Part shown: piece after piece, positions 23,086-32,736 of the stretch
Layout: the number at the start of each line of letters is the position of its first letter
Position numbering within the stretch: position 1 is the first letter of the stretch
Origin: Gigaspora rosea
Taxonomy: Eukaryota > Glomeromycota > Glomeromycetes > Diversisporales > Gigasporaceae
DNA length: 64,000 nt
Direction of reading: 5' to 3'
Assembly (NCBI GenBank): GCA_003550325.1
Contig: QKWP01000594.1
Location: forward strand, 153,182-217,181
Notes under the pieces: model-generated
Seen by the model: only the letters and a program-made list of their open reading frames with translations
Databases searched by the model: none
Told to the model about the DNA's origin: nothing
Program-made: the position numbers and the translations under genes

Positions 23086-23588
23086 ATAAAAATGAAATAA
23101 AAAAAACATAATTTAAAAAAAAAACATAAAATAAATAGAAAATAAATAAATAAGAACAAATTTTAGCTTCTATTTGACTGTCCTCTCATATATGTTTATT
23201 TAAATTTGTGATAAAACGATTCAAGAAAAACTGCTAAAAATGGAGCTTCAGAAGTGTTTTTTATTCAGTTTTGAAGAGCTAGAGAACTAATGAGTAAGAA
23301 ATGTTTGAATAACATTTAACTTTTTCGGAAATAACAATTACATACCAATTATTCGAATTAATACTTTTTTATATTAATTTTTAAGCCATCTGAGTAGTGA
23401 TTTATTTCATTCAATGAGGAACAAAATTTGCTCGACCAATAGGAACTTGGGAACCCAAAATTCCGATCTGTGATTACAAAAATGATGCAGATCTGATTAC
23501 TGGATCACGAGAATTTGGGCTGTAAAAATTGTACGTACGTACAAAGTTCTTTTTCTCTGATAAATACATTATATAATTAATTAATTAA

Positions 23589-23827
23589 GGCCATTTGAAG
23601 GTATCTTTTCGGTTAATATCACCCCCAGATAAAGTCTCCTCACCTTCCCTAAAAACGAACAGCCAATCAAAATGCTGGATAACGCTCGCTAGTCACCTGA
23701 TTTATATCAACCAATGAAATTGGCCCATCTTTGTTCATTTTTATATGTTTGTTTCATTAAACTCTCCTCCCCCCTCCCGAGAGTCCTAGAAAAGTGATGT
23801 TAACCGAAGAATCAACTTTAAATAGCC
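23589..23827. mobile_element. Harbinger-type MITE, 239 bp, TAA TSD
   Basis: Ends GGCCATTTGAAGGTATCTTT and, inverted, GGCTATTTAAAGTTGATTCT, then TTCGGTTAAYATCAC. TAA flanks (23586-23588, 23828-23830). It shares its right end with the larger complex, so nesting or end-to-end fusion is likely. Confidence 0.65.
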
Positions 23828-24109
23828 TAATGTACCCAAAAATTTTATTACTTTTTTGAGACACAGCAATTTTAAAAAAGTCATGTGACCATTGCAATTA
23901 AAATCGACCAATGGAATTGCAGGTAAGATTCTAATAAAAGGCTTAAAGTTTTTTTTAATTGGAATTTTTTATTATATTATTATTATTTGAATTTCTAATA
24001 AGAGTTGCAGAGATGAAAATTGCCATTCCAATAGTAGTAAACACATCAAAATTGGCTTAGTGTATCACGAAATATAAGTAAAAAAATTCACAAATTTTTA
24101 GTTTTTTAA

Positions 24110-24801
24110 GGGTAGGGTATCTCACGATATGTTACACATATGATGTATTAATGCAGATCCTTTGTGGCTTATAGTTTTAAACATGCGACAAAGCTAAATT
24201 TTCAACCGGCATATATTTCTTAAAAAAAACTTCATTTTACTTTGTCATAAAGCGAACATACTTTTAAAGATATTTATTTCGTATTAGGTATTTTATATAG
24301 TAAGTTGTATATATACTAAGTTTAGTAAAAAAGTTGTCCATTGGCACTGTCTTTTGCCCATTGTTGCCCATTATCGTTGCTTGTCCAATAGTGAGACTAC
24401 CTTGCTTTAAAATTATATTGTAGACAATTAGATGCTCTATTAATAATTAACTTTTATTATAATTATATGCTATAGTAAGTGAGAAAAATTAAAAGTTGCC
24501 TATGAGCCATTTTAAACGAAGTATATGTATATATTGTAAATTTAATATTAAGTTTTAATACTTATTTAAATAAATCAGAATTAATATTGGTTGCATATTA
24601 ATGTTATAGTAAAGATTATATACAAAACTACTTTCCTGGTATTTTTTATTAGTGTTAAACATATGTTTTAACATTCATTTTTTATATTTTTGCTTTTTTT
24701 TTACTTCGTTGAGTTGATCAAAATTCATGATTTGATTGGTTGATCATTTGGTTACACATAAAATTGATCATCAAAATCGAATTACACAGGATACCCTACC
24801 C
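24110..24801. mobile_element. Non-autonomous element with TTAA target duplication, 692 bp
   Basis: TTAA at 24106-24109 and 24802-24805. Ends GGGTAGGGTATCTC and, inverted, GGGTAGGGTATCCTG. It sits exactly at the centre of the large fold-back. TTAA targets typify piggyBac, but the ends do not begin CCC, so superfamily is open. 24330-24400 holds a run of TTGCCCATTGTTGCCC-like repeats. Confidence 0.68.
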
Positions 24802-25269
24802 TTAAAAAACTTTAAAAATTTGCAAAAATTTTTTTACTCATATCTCGTGATACACTAAGCCAATTTTGATGTGTTTACTACTATTGGGAATGGCATCTTA
24901 TTAGAAATTCAAATAATAATGATATAATAAAAAAATTAGTTCCGATTAAAAAAACTTTAAGCCTTTTTTTATTAGAATCTTGCCTGCAATTCCATTGGTC
25001 GATTTTAATCATGGTTGTCACGTGAATTTTTTAAAATCGCTGTGTCTCAAAAAAGTAATAAAAATTTTGGGGATACATTTAGGAGTATCAAAAAAGTAAG
25101 TGCAGGAGTATCAAAAACGTAAGATTTGCACCCCAGTATCGCCAACATAATTTTCTCGATCACGTGATTATTGGCCAATAAAAGATCATGATTTGGGGTA
25201 ACATAACACGATTAGGAAAATTCAAAACAATCGTCTCTTTGTCAAAAAAAGCTTATTTCTCAAAAGTTT

Positions 25270-25962
25270 TTTTTTAACTTTAGAGGCCGGGTACTATGGC
25301 CGGGATTTTTATTATGAGTTATTAGGACATAATATTTATTACATGAATGAGGATACAACTAGCCACATGTGCACTTTTGGTGCCTAATTTAAGTAGTCTG
25401 CCCGAAGGTTCTATACTAGCTGCCATATCTACAACCCAACTACGTGAATTGCCTATTTAAACCCTCTGGTTCATGCTCTTCCTATTACTACCTGTTGCAC
25501 TGCACAAGCGCAGATATTAAGGGGCCCAACTCTTTTAGATAAATCATCAGCCTAAGGGCTACTTTACCATCGCAACAAATGCCTACCGTTGTCTTCTGTG
25601 TCCCATTCCACTTCGGATACGGATTTAGCGACAAAGCCGCCTGCCCTTATTAGGTTTATTCCAATCCCGGCCACCCACCTTCTTTTGGTAGTGCCGTTGT
25701 AGATCTTCACTATTACCTCCTAATTCAGGACTTGCCAAATGGGTTTCCATTTCTCCAGTTCCCTGGATTTTACGGTGTAATGATAATACCATTGCGGTGT
25801 AGCTCCCATTCAAGGTAACAGGTTTTTGCAACCCAACCGATCTGAGCCACATGGTTACCGAACACAGGCCTATTGTTCAAAGCGTCAACAGTGGGATTCG
25901 AACTGTCAACCTGCCGCTTGGAGGGTGACACCTTGACCACTTCTCTAAGGCGCCACACCCCT
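25270..25962 (-). mobile_element. tRNA-derived SINE, ~693 bp, perfect 17-bp TSD
   Basis: TTATTTCTCAAAAGTTT flanks it at 25253-25269 and 25963-25979. On the minus strand the head starts GGGGTGTGGCGCC, with a pol III A box-like TTAGAGAAGTGGTCAAGG and a B box CAGTTCGAATCCC at 25884-25896, as in a tRNA gene of the Leu/Ser type. The body of ~600 bp is G+C-richer than its surroundings and non-coding; short open frames in it are accidental. The 3' end is an A run (25270-25275 complement). Mobilisation would need a LINE; no 3' match with the LINEs here was noticed. Confidence 0.8.
25880..25962 (-). ncRNA. tRNA-like head of the SINE (pol III promoter)
   Basis: Contains GTGGCGCCTTAGAGAAGTGG and the B box GTTCGAATCCC at the spacing of a tRNA gene. 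The sequence does not close as a canonical tRNA cloverleaf by eye, so I call it a tRNA relic, not a functional tRNA. Confidence 0.6.
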
Positions 25963-26141
25963 TTATTTCTCAAAAGTTTGCATAAGAAAGCACTTTTTTA
26001 ACTAAAAAAAGTTTTCCTTAAGTAATTTAGCTATATAACTGCCTAAACCAAAACCCTAACTGAGCACTCACCCTAACCCTAACCTGATAAAAAATTTTGT
26101 TGGTCATTACATGATCGAAAAATTTTGGTTGTGATACTAGG

Positions 26142-27656
26142 AAAGATCATTTTGAAGTAATTTTTTCTGTATCATATAAAAATACCACACTTTTAAACTC
26201 CTATAAATTAAAAATATATAAGTTTTAAAAAATTAGAGCCACTTAGTTGTAGTAAATTAGTTTAACTACAAAATAACAGCTCTTTTTTTTTGATATTATT
26301 TTTATATTAAATGCTATTAGCTTTTAAAGATTGGGAAGCCTTTAGGTGTCCCGCACTGTATTATTTAGCTGCTAATTGTTGCCAATTGTGAATTACATTC
26401 ATTGAAACCTATATAATTTGTACATACGTACAATGTATATACGTATGTACGTGCTTATATGGAAATGCATTTTTTTATGCATAAATCTCAATGATAAAAA
26501 TTTTGGTGTAATTAAAGCAATTGAAATTTTAATTCTTGGCAGGAGTATCAGTAACAATAGATAAAACGTAGTTTGAAACAATAATCAAGTTCGATAGCAT
26601 AAAATTTCAGAATGATTTTTGTTTCGAATTCTATATAAAAAGATGCAAAATTTTCTTGAAGAGGATAAATAATCAATAAATTACAAACCCACAAATATCC
26701 TATTAAATTTCAATATTTAAATCCATATTTCAAAGCAATATATAATTACAAAGAACACTAACAAAGTTAACTGCCTTATCAATATTATTTACTATTAATA
26801 TTCATTTTTGTTTATGCAAACTCTTTTCAACCTGAAGAAACAATTAAAAATGCTCATATTAAAAGTGATAGCAACAAATGTAAAAAAAATTGTATATTAC
26901 CCAGTGTTTGCATCACTCTCACTAAAGGTGCAGAGCCTACTTGTACAATGATAGTCGATTAAACAATTTAGTCTATAATCAGGTATAATCTGTATCTGTT
27001 GCTAATTGTCATTTGTAAAGTAGGAATAATTTTTATAAATATAATCTTTCTAGATTATTATCGCCGTCTGAGTATTAAGAAATTAATATTTAGGTTTTAA
27101 ACTTTATATTGAGGCTTAATAAATTACTAGTATAAAATGCATTTGCTTTATGTAAGGTATACAAGGCTTTAATATTATTTATATTAATTAATGAATCTTC
27201 TCTTTCTTACCAGAAAAATGTGTGATATTAGGAATAGCTAATTTCAAATAAATTGGTTATTAAATGTAATAAATGTTCTTTTTTACTCATATAGTAAATT
27301 AATGTGAACAAAAATGAATTTATTATAGTAAAATTTGTGACAATAAATATTCACAATCTTTAAGCTTATTTAAATACTGTACTGATTAAATCGATCAAGC
27401 AAAATAAATAAATAGTAGAAATGTGTGATAATAAATATTCGTAAACTTGACTATATTATACCTTGATTCATGAAAGTTCTTCCAGCTTATATAATAAATT
27501 AATGTAACTAAAAATGAACTTGCTACGATGACAAATATAACTCTAAGCATAAATACTCGGTTATTGTCATTTATACTAAAAAAATAAAAGATTGTCCTCT
27601 AAAATGTTTTAAAATAATTCTTAGATAAAAATAATTTATATAAACTATTCCGATTC
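26142..27656. other. Intergenic, AT-rich, no gene seen
   Basis: 26419-26452 has the ACGTAC-rich palindromic spot (GTACATACGTACAATG, then ATATACGTATGTACGTGC). 27060-27560 has scattered GTGATAATAAATATTC strings. It lies downstream of the LRR pseudogene. No gene was supported. Confidence 0.4.
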
Positions 27657-29350
27657 TTATATGTACATTGAGTTATTATGGGAGATACAATCAAAATTCT
27701 CGCCTGCCAAAGTTTTTATAGCCTCAGGACCAAAATAGTTACTATCAAGACTCAATGAAGTTAAAGTAGTGTTCTTGCATAAAACTTTCGCTAATACTTT
27801 GCATCCTTCATAACTAAGTTGAATATTGTTAAGAATCAATGAGGTCAAAGTAGTGTTTTTACAGAGAGCATCTGCTAATGATCTCCCTCCTTTATAACCA
27901 AGTTGATTATTGCTAAGATCCAAAGAAGTCAGAGTAGTATTCTTGCAAAGAACCTCTGCAAATGCCTTCCCTCCTTCAGAGTCAAGTAGATTAAAGTCTA
28001 GATTTAAAAAAGTCAGTTAGTGTTTTTGTATAGAGCCTTTGCTAATGCACTCGCTCCATCAGAGCCAAGTTGATTATAGTTTAGATTTAAAGAAGTTAGA
28101 GTAGTATTTTTGCAAAGAGACTCTGCTAATAATTTCTCTCCTTCAGAATCAAGTTGATTATATTTGAGATTTAAAGAAGTAAGAGTAGCGTTCTTGCATA
28201 AAGCTTCTGCTAATACTTTCACTCCTTCAAGGCCAATATTATTATTTCAAAGAATTAAAGAAATCAAAGTAGAATTCTTATGTAGAGCCTTTGCTAATGC
28301 CTTTCCTTCTTCAGGGCCAAGTTGATTATCGTGAAGGTCCAAAGAAGTCAGAGTAGCATTTTTACATAGGGCATCTGCTAACGCTTTCTCTCCTTCAAAG
28401 CCAAGTTGATTAACGCCAAGATTTAAAGAGTTTAGAGTAGTATTTTTGTGAAGAGCCATTGCTATTGCTTTTCCTCCCACAGAACCAAGTTGATTAATGC
28501 TAATATTCAAAGAAGTCAAAGTATTATTCTTGCATAAGGCTTCTGCTAATGCTTTCACCTCTTTAAATCCAATATTATTATTCCAAAGACCTAATGAAGT
28601 AAGAGTAACATTCTTGCATATTGTCTCTGCTAATGATTTACTTCCTCCAAAGTCAAGTTAACTATTGCTAAGATTCAAATAAGTTAAAGCAGTATTCTTG
28701 CAAAGAGCCTTAGCTAACATTTTTCCCCCTTCAGAACCAAGTAGATTATGGCTAAGATTCAAAAAAGTCAGAGTAGTATTTTCGCAAAGAATTTTCGCTA
28801 ATGCTTTTATTGCCTCAAGTTTAAAATCATCTTTAATATAAAAATCAATAGTAATTGCAGTGGTGTTCATATGAAGATTTTCAAACATTATTTTACTATA
28901 AATGATTTCTTCAAGCTTTAAATATTTAAGTCTCTTACTTGTTCATAAGAACATTGCAATTAACGAACATTTAAGAGTGTAAAAGTCGATTTCAGATATA
29001 TTATTAAGTATGGTTCTATCTATTGTCTGAATTATATAATTTTTAATCCCATCATGCAAACTATAACCAATAGATGCAGTGTAACTTGTATAATCAAATA
29101 ATAGTTTTTGATAATTTGGAAAAATAATTTTAAGAGGAATTAATAGTACTTGTCCTTCGGAATTTAACATTAAAAGAAATATTTTTATAAGTCTAATATC
29201 ATTAATATGCATTGTTGGCTCACTCCATAATATAGGTATAACTATTCTGCACCATTCGCAGTTTACAAGAAGGCATGAAAATAAACTTGTATAATTAGCA
29301 CGAAGGTTATCAAAAATTTTTAAAAAACAATCAGTTGGTAAGGTATCATT
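27657..29350 (-). pseudogene. F-box / LRR (RNI-type) protein pseudogene
   Basis: From 29348 the frame reads LPTDCFLKIFDNLRANYTSL then VNCEWCRIVIPILWSEPT, an F-box-like N-terminus, then MHINDIRLIKIFLLML, known to me from many Rhizophagus F-box proteins. Then come about twelve 28-residue LRRs (GGKALAEALCKNTTLTSLNL, then NNQLGSE), as in ribonuclease-inhibitor/NLRC3-type repeats. Three in-frame stops break it: TGA near 28943, TAA near 28658, TGA near 28247. A frameshift lies at about 28012. The remaining reading frame is otherwise continuous. Family role would be substrate selection for an SCF ubiquitin ligase. Confidence 0.82.
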
Positions 29351-30682
29351 TTAGAATGATTAATAATCTTAGTACGTACAGTACGTATGTACTTATAAGT
29401 AAACAAACCATATGTAAATTGCTGTACAAATATAAAATGTTGTGAAACTTTCAGTTAGCTCATCTGACTCTAGCGTCACCAAGGCTTTACTTATTTGTGC
29501 CAGTAATACAAACACCAGAGAACACAAATTTTGGGTATTCCGACAAAAAAAAGAGAGAAATGAAGAAAATAAAAAAAATGGTAGCCTAAATCTACTTTTG
29601 TGCATTAACAAAAAATGTCGGGGAGATAATTTTACCTATAGCACTCTCTAACCCTAACCTTGATCCTAACCCCAACCATAATTGTCAAAGGGTTAATAGT
29701 ATCTTCGTTTCTAATAGCTTACTCAAATGGCAATATAAATTTTCTAACTTTATTAAACACATCGATCACAATTTGTACACTTTTCTTATTGCACATGTTC
29801 AAAATAATTCACTGTTTATTACTTATTGCTTGTAAAGGGTCTAACCCTTTCGCTTTTAACACTTTTTATATTTACATTTTGCATAATTACGCTATATAAG
29901 ACAGCTGCGCAGCATGCGATGCCGCACAGGACCAGTACGATCAGTATCTGTTAATTAATAGACCTCCTCTTTAGTTAGTATAGATAACTTTCATTTGTAT
30001 TTTTGTATAATTTATTAAATGTTTGTAAACTTGATGATTGATATATTATCACACCTTTTTGTAAAATTTTTATAACATGTTAACATATGTTTTAAAGAGC
30101 ACAAATTATAAACATTTTCAATAGCACGTCAACGTGTTAGGCTTAGTAGTATCATTGTTAAATAGCAAATATTGTGTTAAACAACTCATTAACATGCAAA
30201 ATAACACATTAACGTGTCGTATATAAATTTAAATATATAAAAATGAATGAATTTGATTTCAATAAAGGGGACAACAAATAAAGAAATTCCTTTCGATTTT
30301 ACTAAAGAAAATAAAGAAAGTAAGCTGTGTAGAGAGTAAATCAGAAACATATTTTTCTAGCAACTATTAGAGTTAAATAAGTCAAATGTATATGCTCTCC
30401 CACCTTAATAGTTGTAAAAGTGATTGTAGTGATTGTAGTGATTGATCAAAAACTACGTATGTTGTGAGGGCGAAAATGAACCTTACATCTAAAATTCACT
30501 ACTATCCACTATTAAACCCAACTAAAACCAATTCTATATAACACTAATAATGATAAAGCTTTGATTGAGGCATTAATAAATTTGGTCTAAGTAACTAGGA
30601 TCAGAATAATGCTTGGGCTCTAGATTATGTTATGAAACTCTACTGTAAGATCACTGGACTTGGACTTTATTATGAATTTCTT
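29351..30682. other. Upstream of the F-box pseudogene; no gene seen
   Basis: 29369-29392 carries AGTACGTACAGTACGTATGT. 29648-29680 has CTAACCCTAACCTTGATCCT-type telomere-like strings. A short direct repeat GTGATTGTAGTGATTGTAGT lies at 30421-30440. Open frames of 69-79 codons here lack any recognisable feature. Confidence 0.4.
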
Positions 30683-30690
30683 GTATTGAG

Positions 30691-31390
30691 TAGAGCTTGT
30701 ACCCGTATAAGCGTTACCCAGGTAACCCGGTTAATACCTGTCAACCGGGTCATAGCTATCGTTAACCGGGGACCCGGATTTATTATCCATAAGCATGATA
30801 ATATGACGTACAAACATATGTACAGTACATATGTCCGTTGGGAGTAAGGTCATTTTAAATTTTATTATTTAAACCCAGTTTATTTTCTGACGGCCTCTAG
30901 CCGTTGGAGAATAAACTGATTATGTTACAGCTATTATTATGATTCTCGGAGCACCTGTAAAATTTGCTAAATGAATTTTAGGCCGGTTAAACTTATATAT
31001 TAAAGTTTATACATAAAAATTAAATAAATTTATCAGTTACCATTATCATTATACGTAGTTTTTTAAAAAAAATGCATATAAGAGAATTTATGATTTTGCA
31101 TTAATCAATCAAAAAAAACCAGGTTACCCGGATTATTAAGATGACCCATTTTATAATGTTGTAAATGGTGAGTAACTCGGAGCTTAAAATTTTTAACAGG
31201 TACACCTCTAAAAAAATTACATACCCTTAAGAGCTACCTCAATTTTGCATTAGCCAATCAAACAAACCAGGTCAACTGGGTCACCCGGGTCACCCGGATT
31301 TTTCAAAACAATCCAGTTTGTGACCCGGTAATAATCTGGTAAACAGGCGGGTTATTCAGAATTTGAAATTTATTTCGGGTACAACCTCTA
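30691..31390. mobile_element. Non-autonomous hAT-type element, 700 bp, perfect 8-bp TSD
   Basis: GTATTGAG at 30683-30690 and 31391-31398. Ends TAGAGCTTGTACCCG and, inverted, TAGAGGTTGTACCCG. The subterminal DNA is packed with GGGTAACCCGG / ACCCGGGT words in both orientations. A further end-like string (CAGGTACACCTCTA at 31198) suggests an inner related copy. The perfect duplication implies a fairly recent insertion. No transposase. Confidence 0.82.
30878..30921. repeat. Hairpin inside the hAT element
   Basis: CAGTTTATTTTCTGACGGC pairs with GCCGTTGGAGAATAAACTG around a 6-base loop (CTCTAG). Two mismatches in a 19-bp stem. Confidence 0.6.
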
Positions 31391-32721
31391 GTATTGAGAG
31401 TCATTATGGGATAATTACTAGAGCTAAAACTTGCTAGTGGGGAGAAAATATACAAGACCTTCAATAAAGCATAATTCTCAAGTTGAGTTCTAACCTTCGA
31501 AAAAAGTGTAGAAGTGTTAGCTCTAAGAGATTTCTTTTTACCCAAAATCATTGTAATAAATTACTTATTGAATTTACCTTGTATGCTTAGAATATTCATT
31601 ATTCTAAGTAAAGGTAGTTGAGACTTCATAACTAGCATTTTGAACTCCATTTAGTATAACCCAGTTAAAGAAAAAAAGATTGAAATAATAACCTTTTATA
31701 CAAAAACATAAATTGATTAAACCTTTGATTACCTAATTTATCGAACAATTAATCCATTCTATTGTTAGATTAATCACCTGCATCATCCTTGATCACGTGA
31801 TAATTATTGATAATATTAATGATTGCGTTAGAGCCTTGTAGCTAGAATAAAGAATATCATATAAATAGAGTAAGAATTGAACCAACAGAAGAACTATCCA
31901 CAAGAAATCCAAAAAGATACTTATCTTTAGGGATATCATGTCACTAAGTTGAATTGGTTTCAATTTTTTTTGGACATATGTCCATTTTCAATTGGACATA
32001 TGTCAAAAAAAATTGAAACCAATTGGACATGCCAACTTAGCTTATCTTCATTTAAAGAACTTCAAGACCTAGACCAAATCAACCACGCTTCTTTTTGTCT
32101 ACCAATTCAAGGCTTAAAAGTCTTGCACGATTAAAAGGCATTGGTTTGATTAGATAGTGGTATTGTTAGTAAATAACCTAAAAATAAGCTACCTATAGTT
32201 TTTTTTGTTAAAAAAAAAGGTAGCTTATTTTCGGCAACATATGGTATATATTTTTTATAGTTCTGAATATTGTTCTAAAAAGAAAAAAATAGATTATTTT
32301 AATAAAATTTTAAGTAATTTAGATTTATTTTTTTGTCCACAATTGTCCACAATTGTTCACAAATTGTCCAGAGCTGTTTCGTGACAATACTGGCCGGGAC
32401 CACTTTTTTTTACTATGTAAATATTTAGAAAAGTTCAGTTTTTAAAAAGTTATAATAAAATTTACAAATGTTCTAGAAGATTTTATTTGGTTTAGAGAGA
32501 GTTTAACAGTGTTCAGTTTAGAGAGGTTTATATTAGAGAGAGGTGACTGTATTTAACGATTTATATTAAAAAGTTATATATCAATTATAGATATTTATCA
32601 ATTTTTATCTAATTAATCGATATATAATAATATTTTTTATCGATATAAAACAATTAAGTGTTATATTAATTAATATCTGTTTAAAAAATTTTCTGAAGTT
32701 AGAAAATAGAATATATCTAAA
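31391..32721. other. Gene-free flank of the LINE with small palindromes
   Basis: 31951-32025 is a strong palindrome built on TTGGACATATGTCC, with arms AATTGGTTTCAATTTTTTTT and the inverse. 32173-32230 pairs AATAAGCTACCT with AGGTAGCTTATT. 32335-32363 repeats GTCCACAATT three times. 32560-32660 holds AATCGATATATA words like the ends of the element at 60082-61804. No gene. Confidence 0.5.
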
Positions 32722-32736
32722 AATATGTTTAATTTT

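Larger units (their letters stand above)
22368..23827. mobile_element. PIF/Harbinger-type insertion complex, TAA target-site duplication
   Basis: TAA lies at 22365-22367 and 23828-23830; the partner arm at ~25080 shows the uninterrupted site (GATACTCCTAAATGTA). Left end GACTGTTTGAAGTTAATTTT and inverted right end GGCTATTTAAAGTTGATTCT are followed by CAGTTAACATCACCCCC. Two further left-type ends (about 22790 and 23589) show that it is a compound of related copies. Non-coding. Confidence 0.65.
22312..25134. repeat. Large fold-back element carrying two younger insertions
   Basis: Right arm 24806-25123 is uninterrupted. Left arm is 22322-22367 plus 23828-24105. Outer ends share CTTACGTTTTTGATACTCCT then GYACTT; inner parts share TTTTTTGAGACACAGC, ACCAATGGAATTGCAGG and CATCAAAATTGGCTTAGTGT. 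The left arm is split by a TAA-flanked element and the centre by a TTAA-flanked element. Removing both would leave a ~640-bp near-perfect hairpin. No coding region. It contains the shared core described in the findings. Confidence 0.78.
25132..26141. mobile_element. TIR element interrupted by a SINE
   Basis: Ends: CCCAGTATCGCCAACATAAT and, inverted, CCTAGTATCACAACCAAAAT; both then read TTCGATCAYGTRATNA. Without the SINE and one 17-bp duplication copy it would be about 300 bp. The right half holds ACCCTAACCCTAACC-like strings. Confidence 0.65.

Noticed and set aside
25880-25962. Functional tRNA gene
   Set aside because: A and B boxes are present but no proper cloverleaf closes, and it is fused to a SINE body with a TSD.
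25625-25973. Two minus-strand frames of 67-75 codons
   Set aside because: Both lie in the tRNA-derived SINE; no coding evidence.
29393-29899. Three overlapping 69-79 codon frames on both strands
   Set aside because: No domain, signal or conservation cue; AT-rich chance frames.
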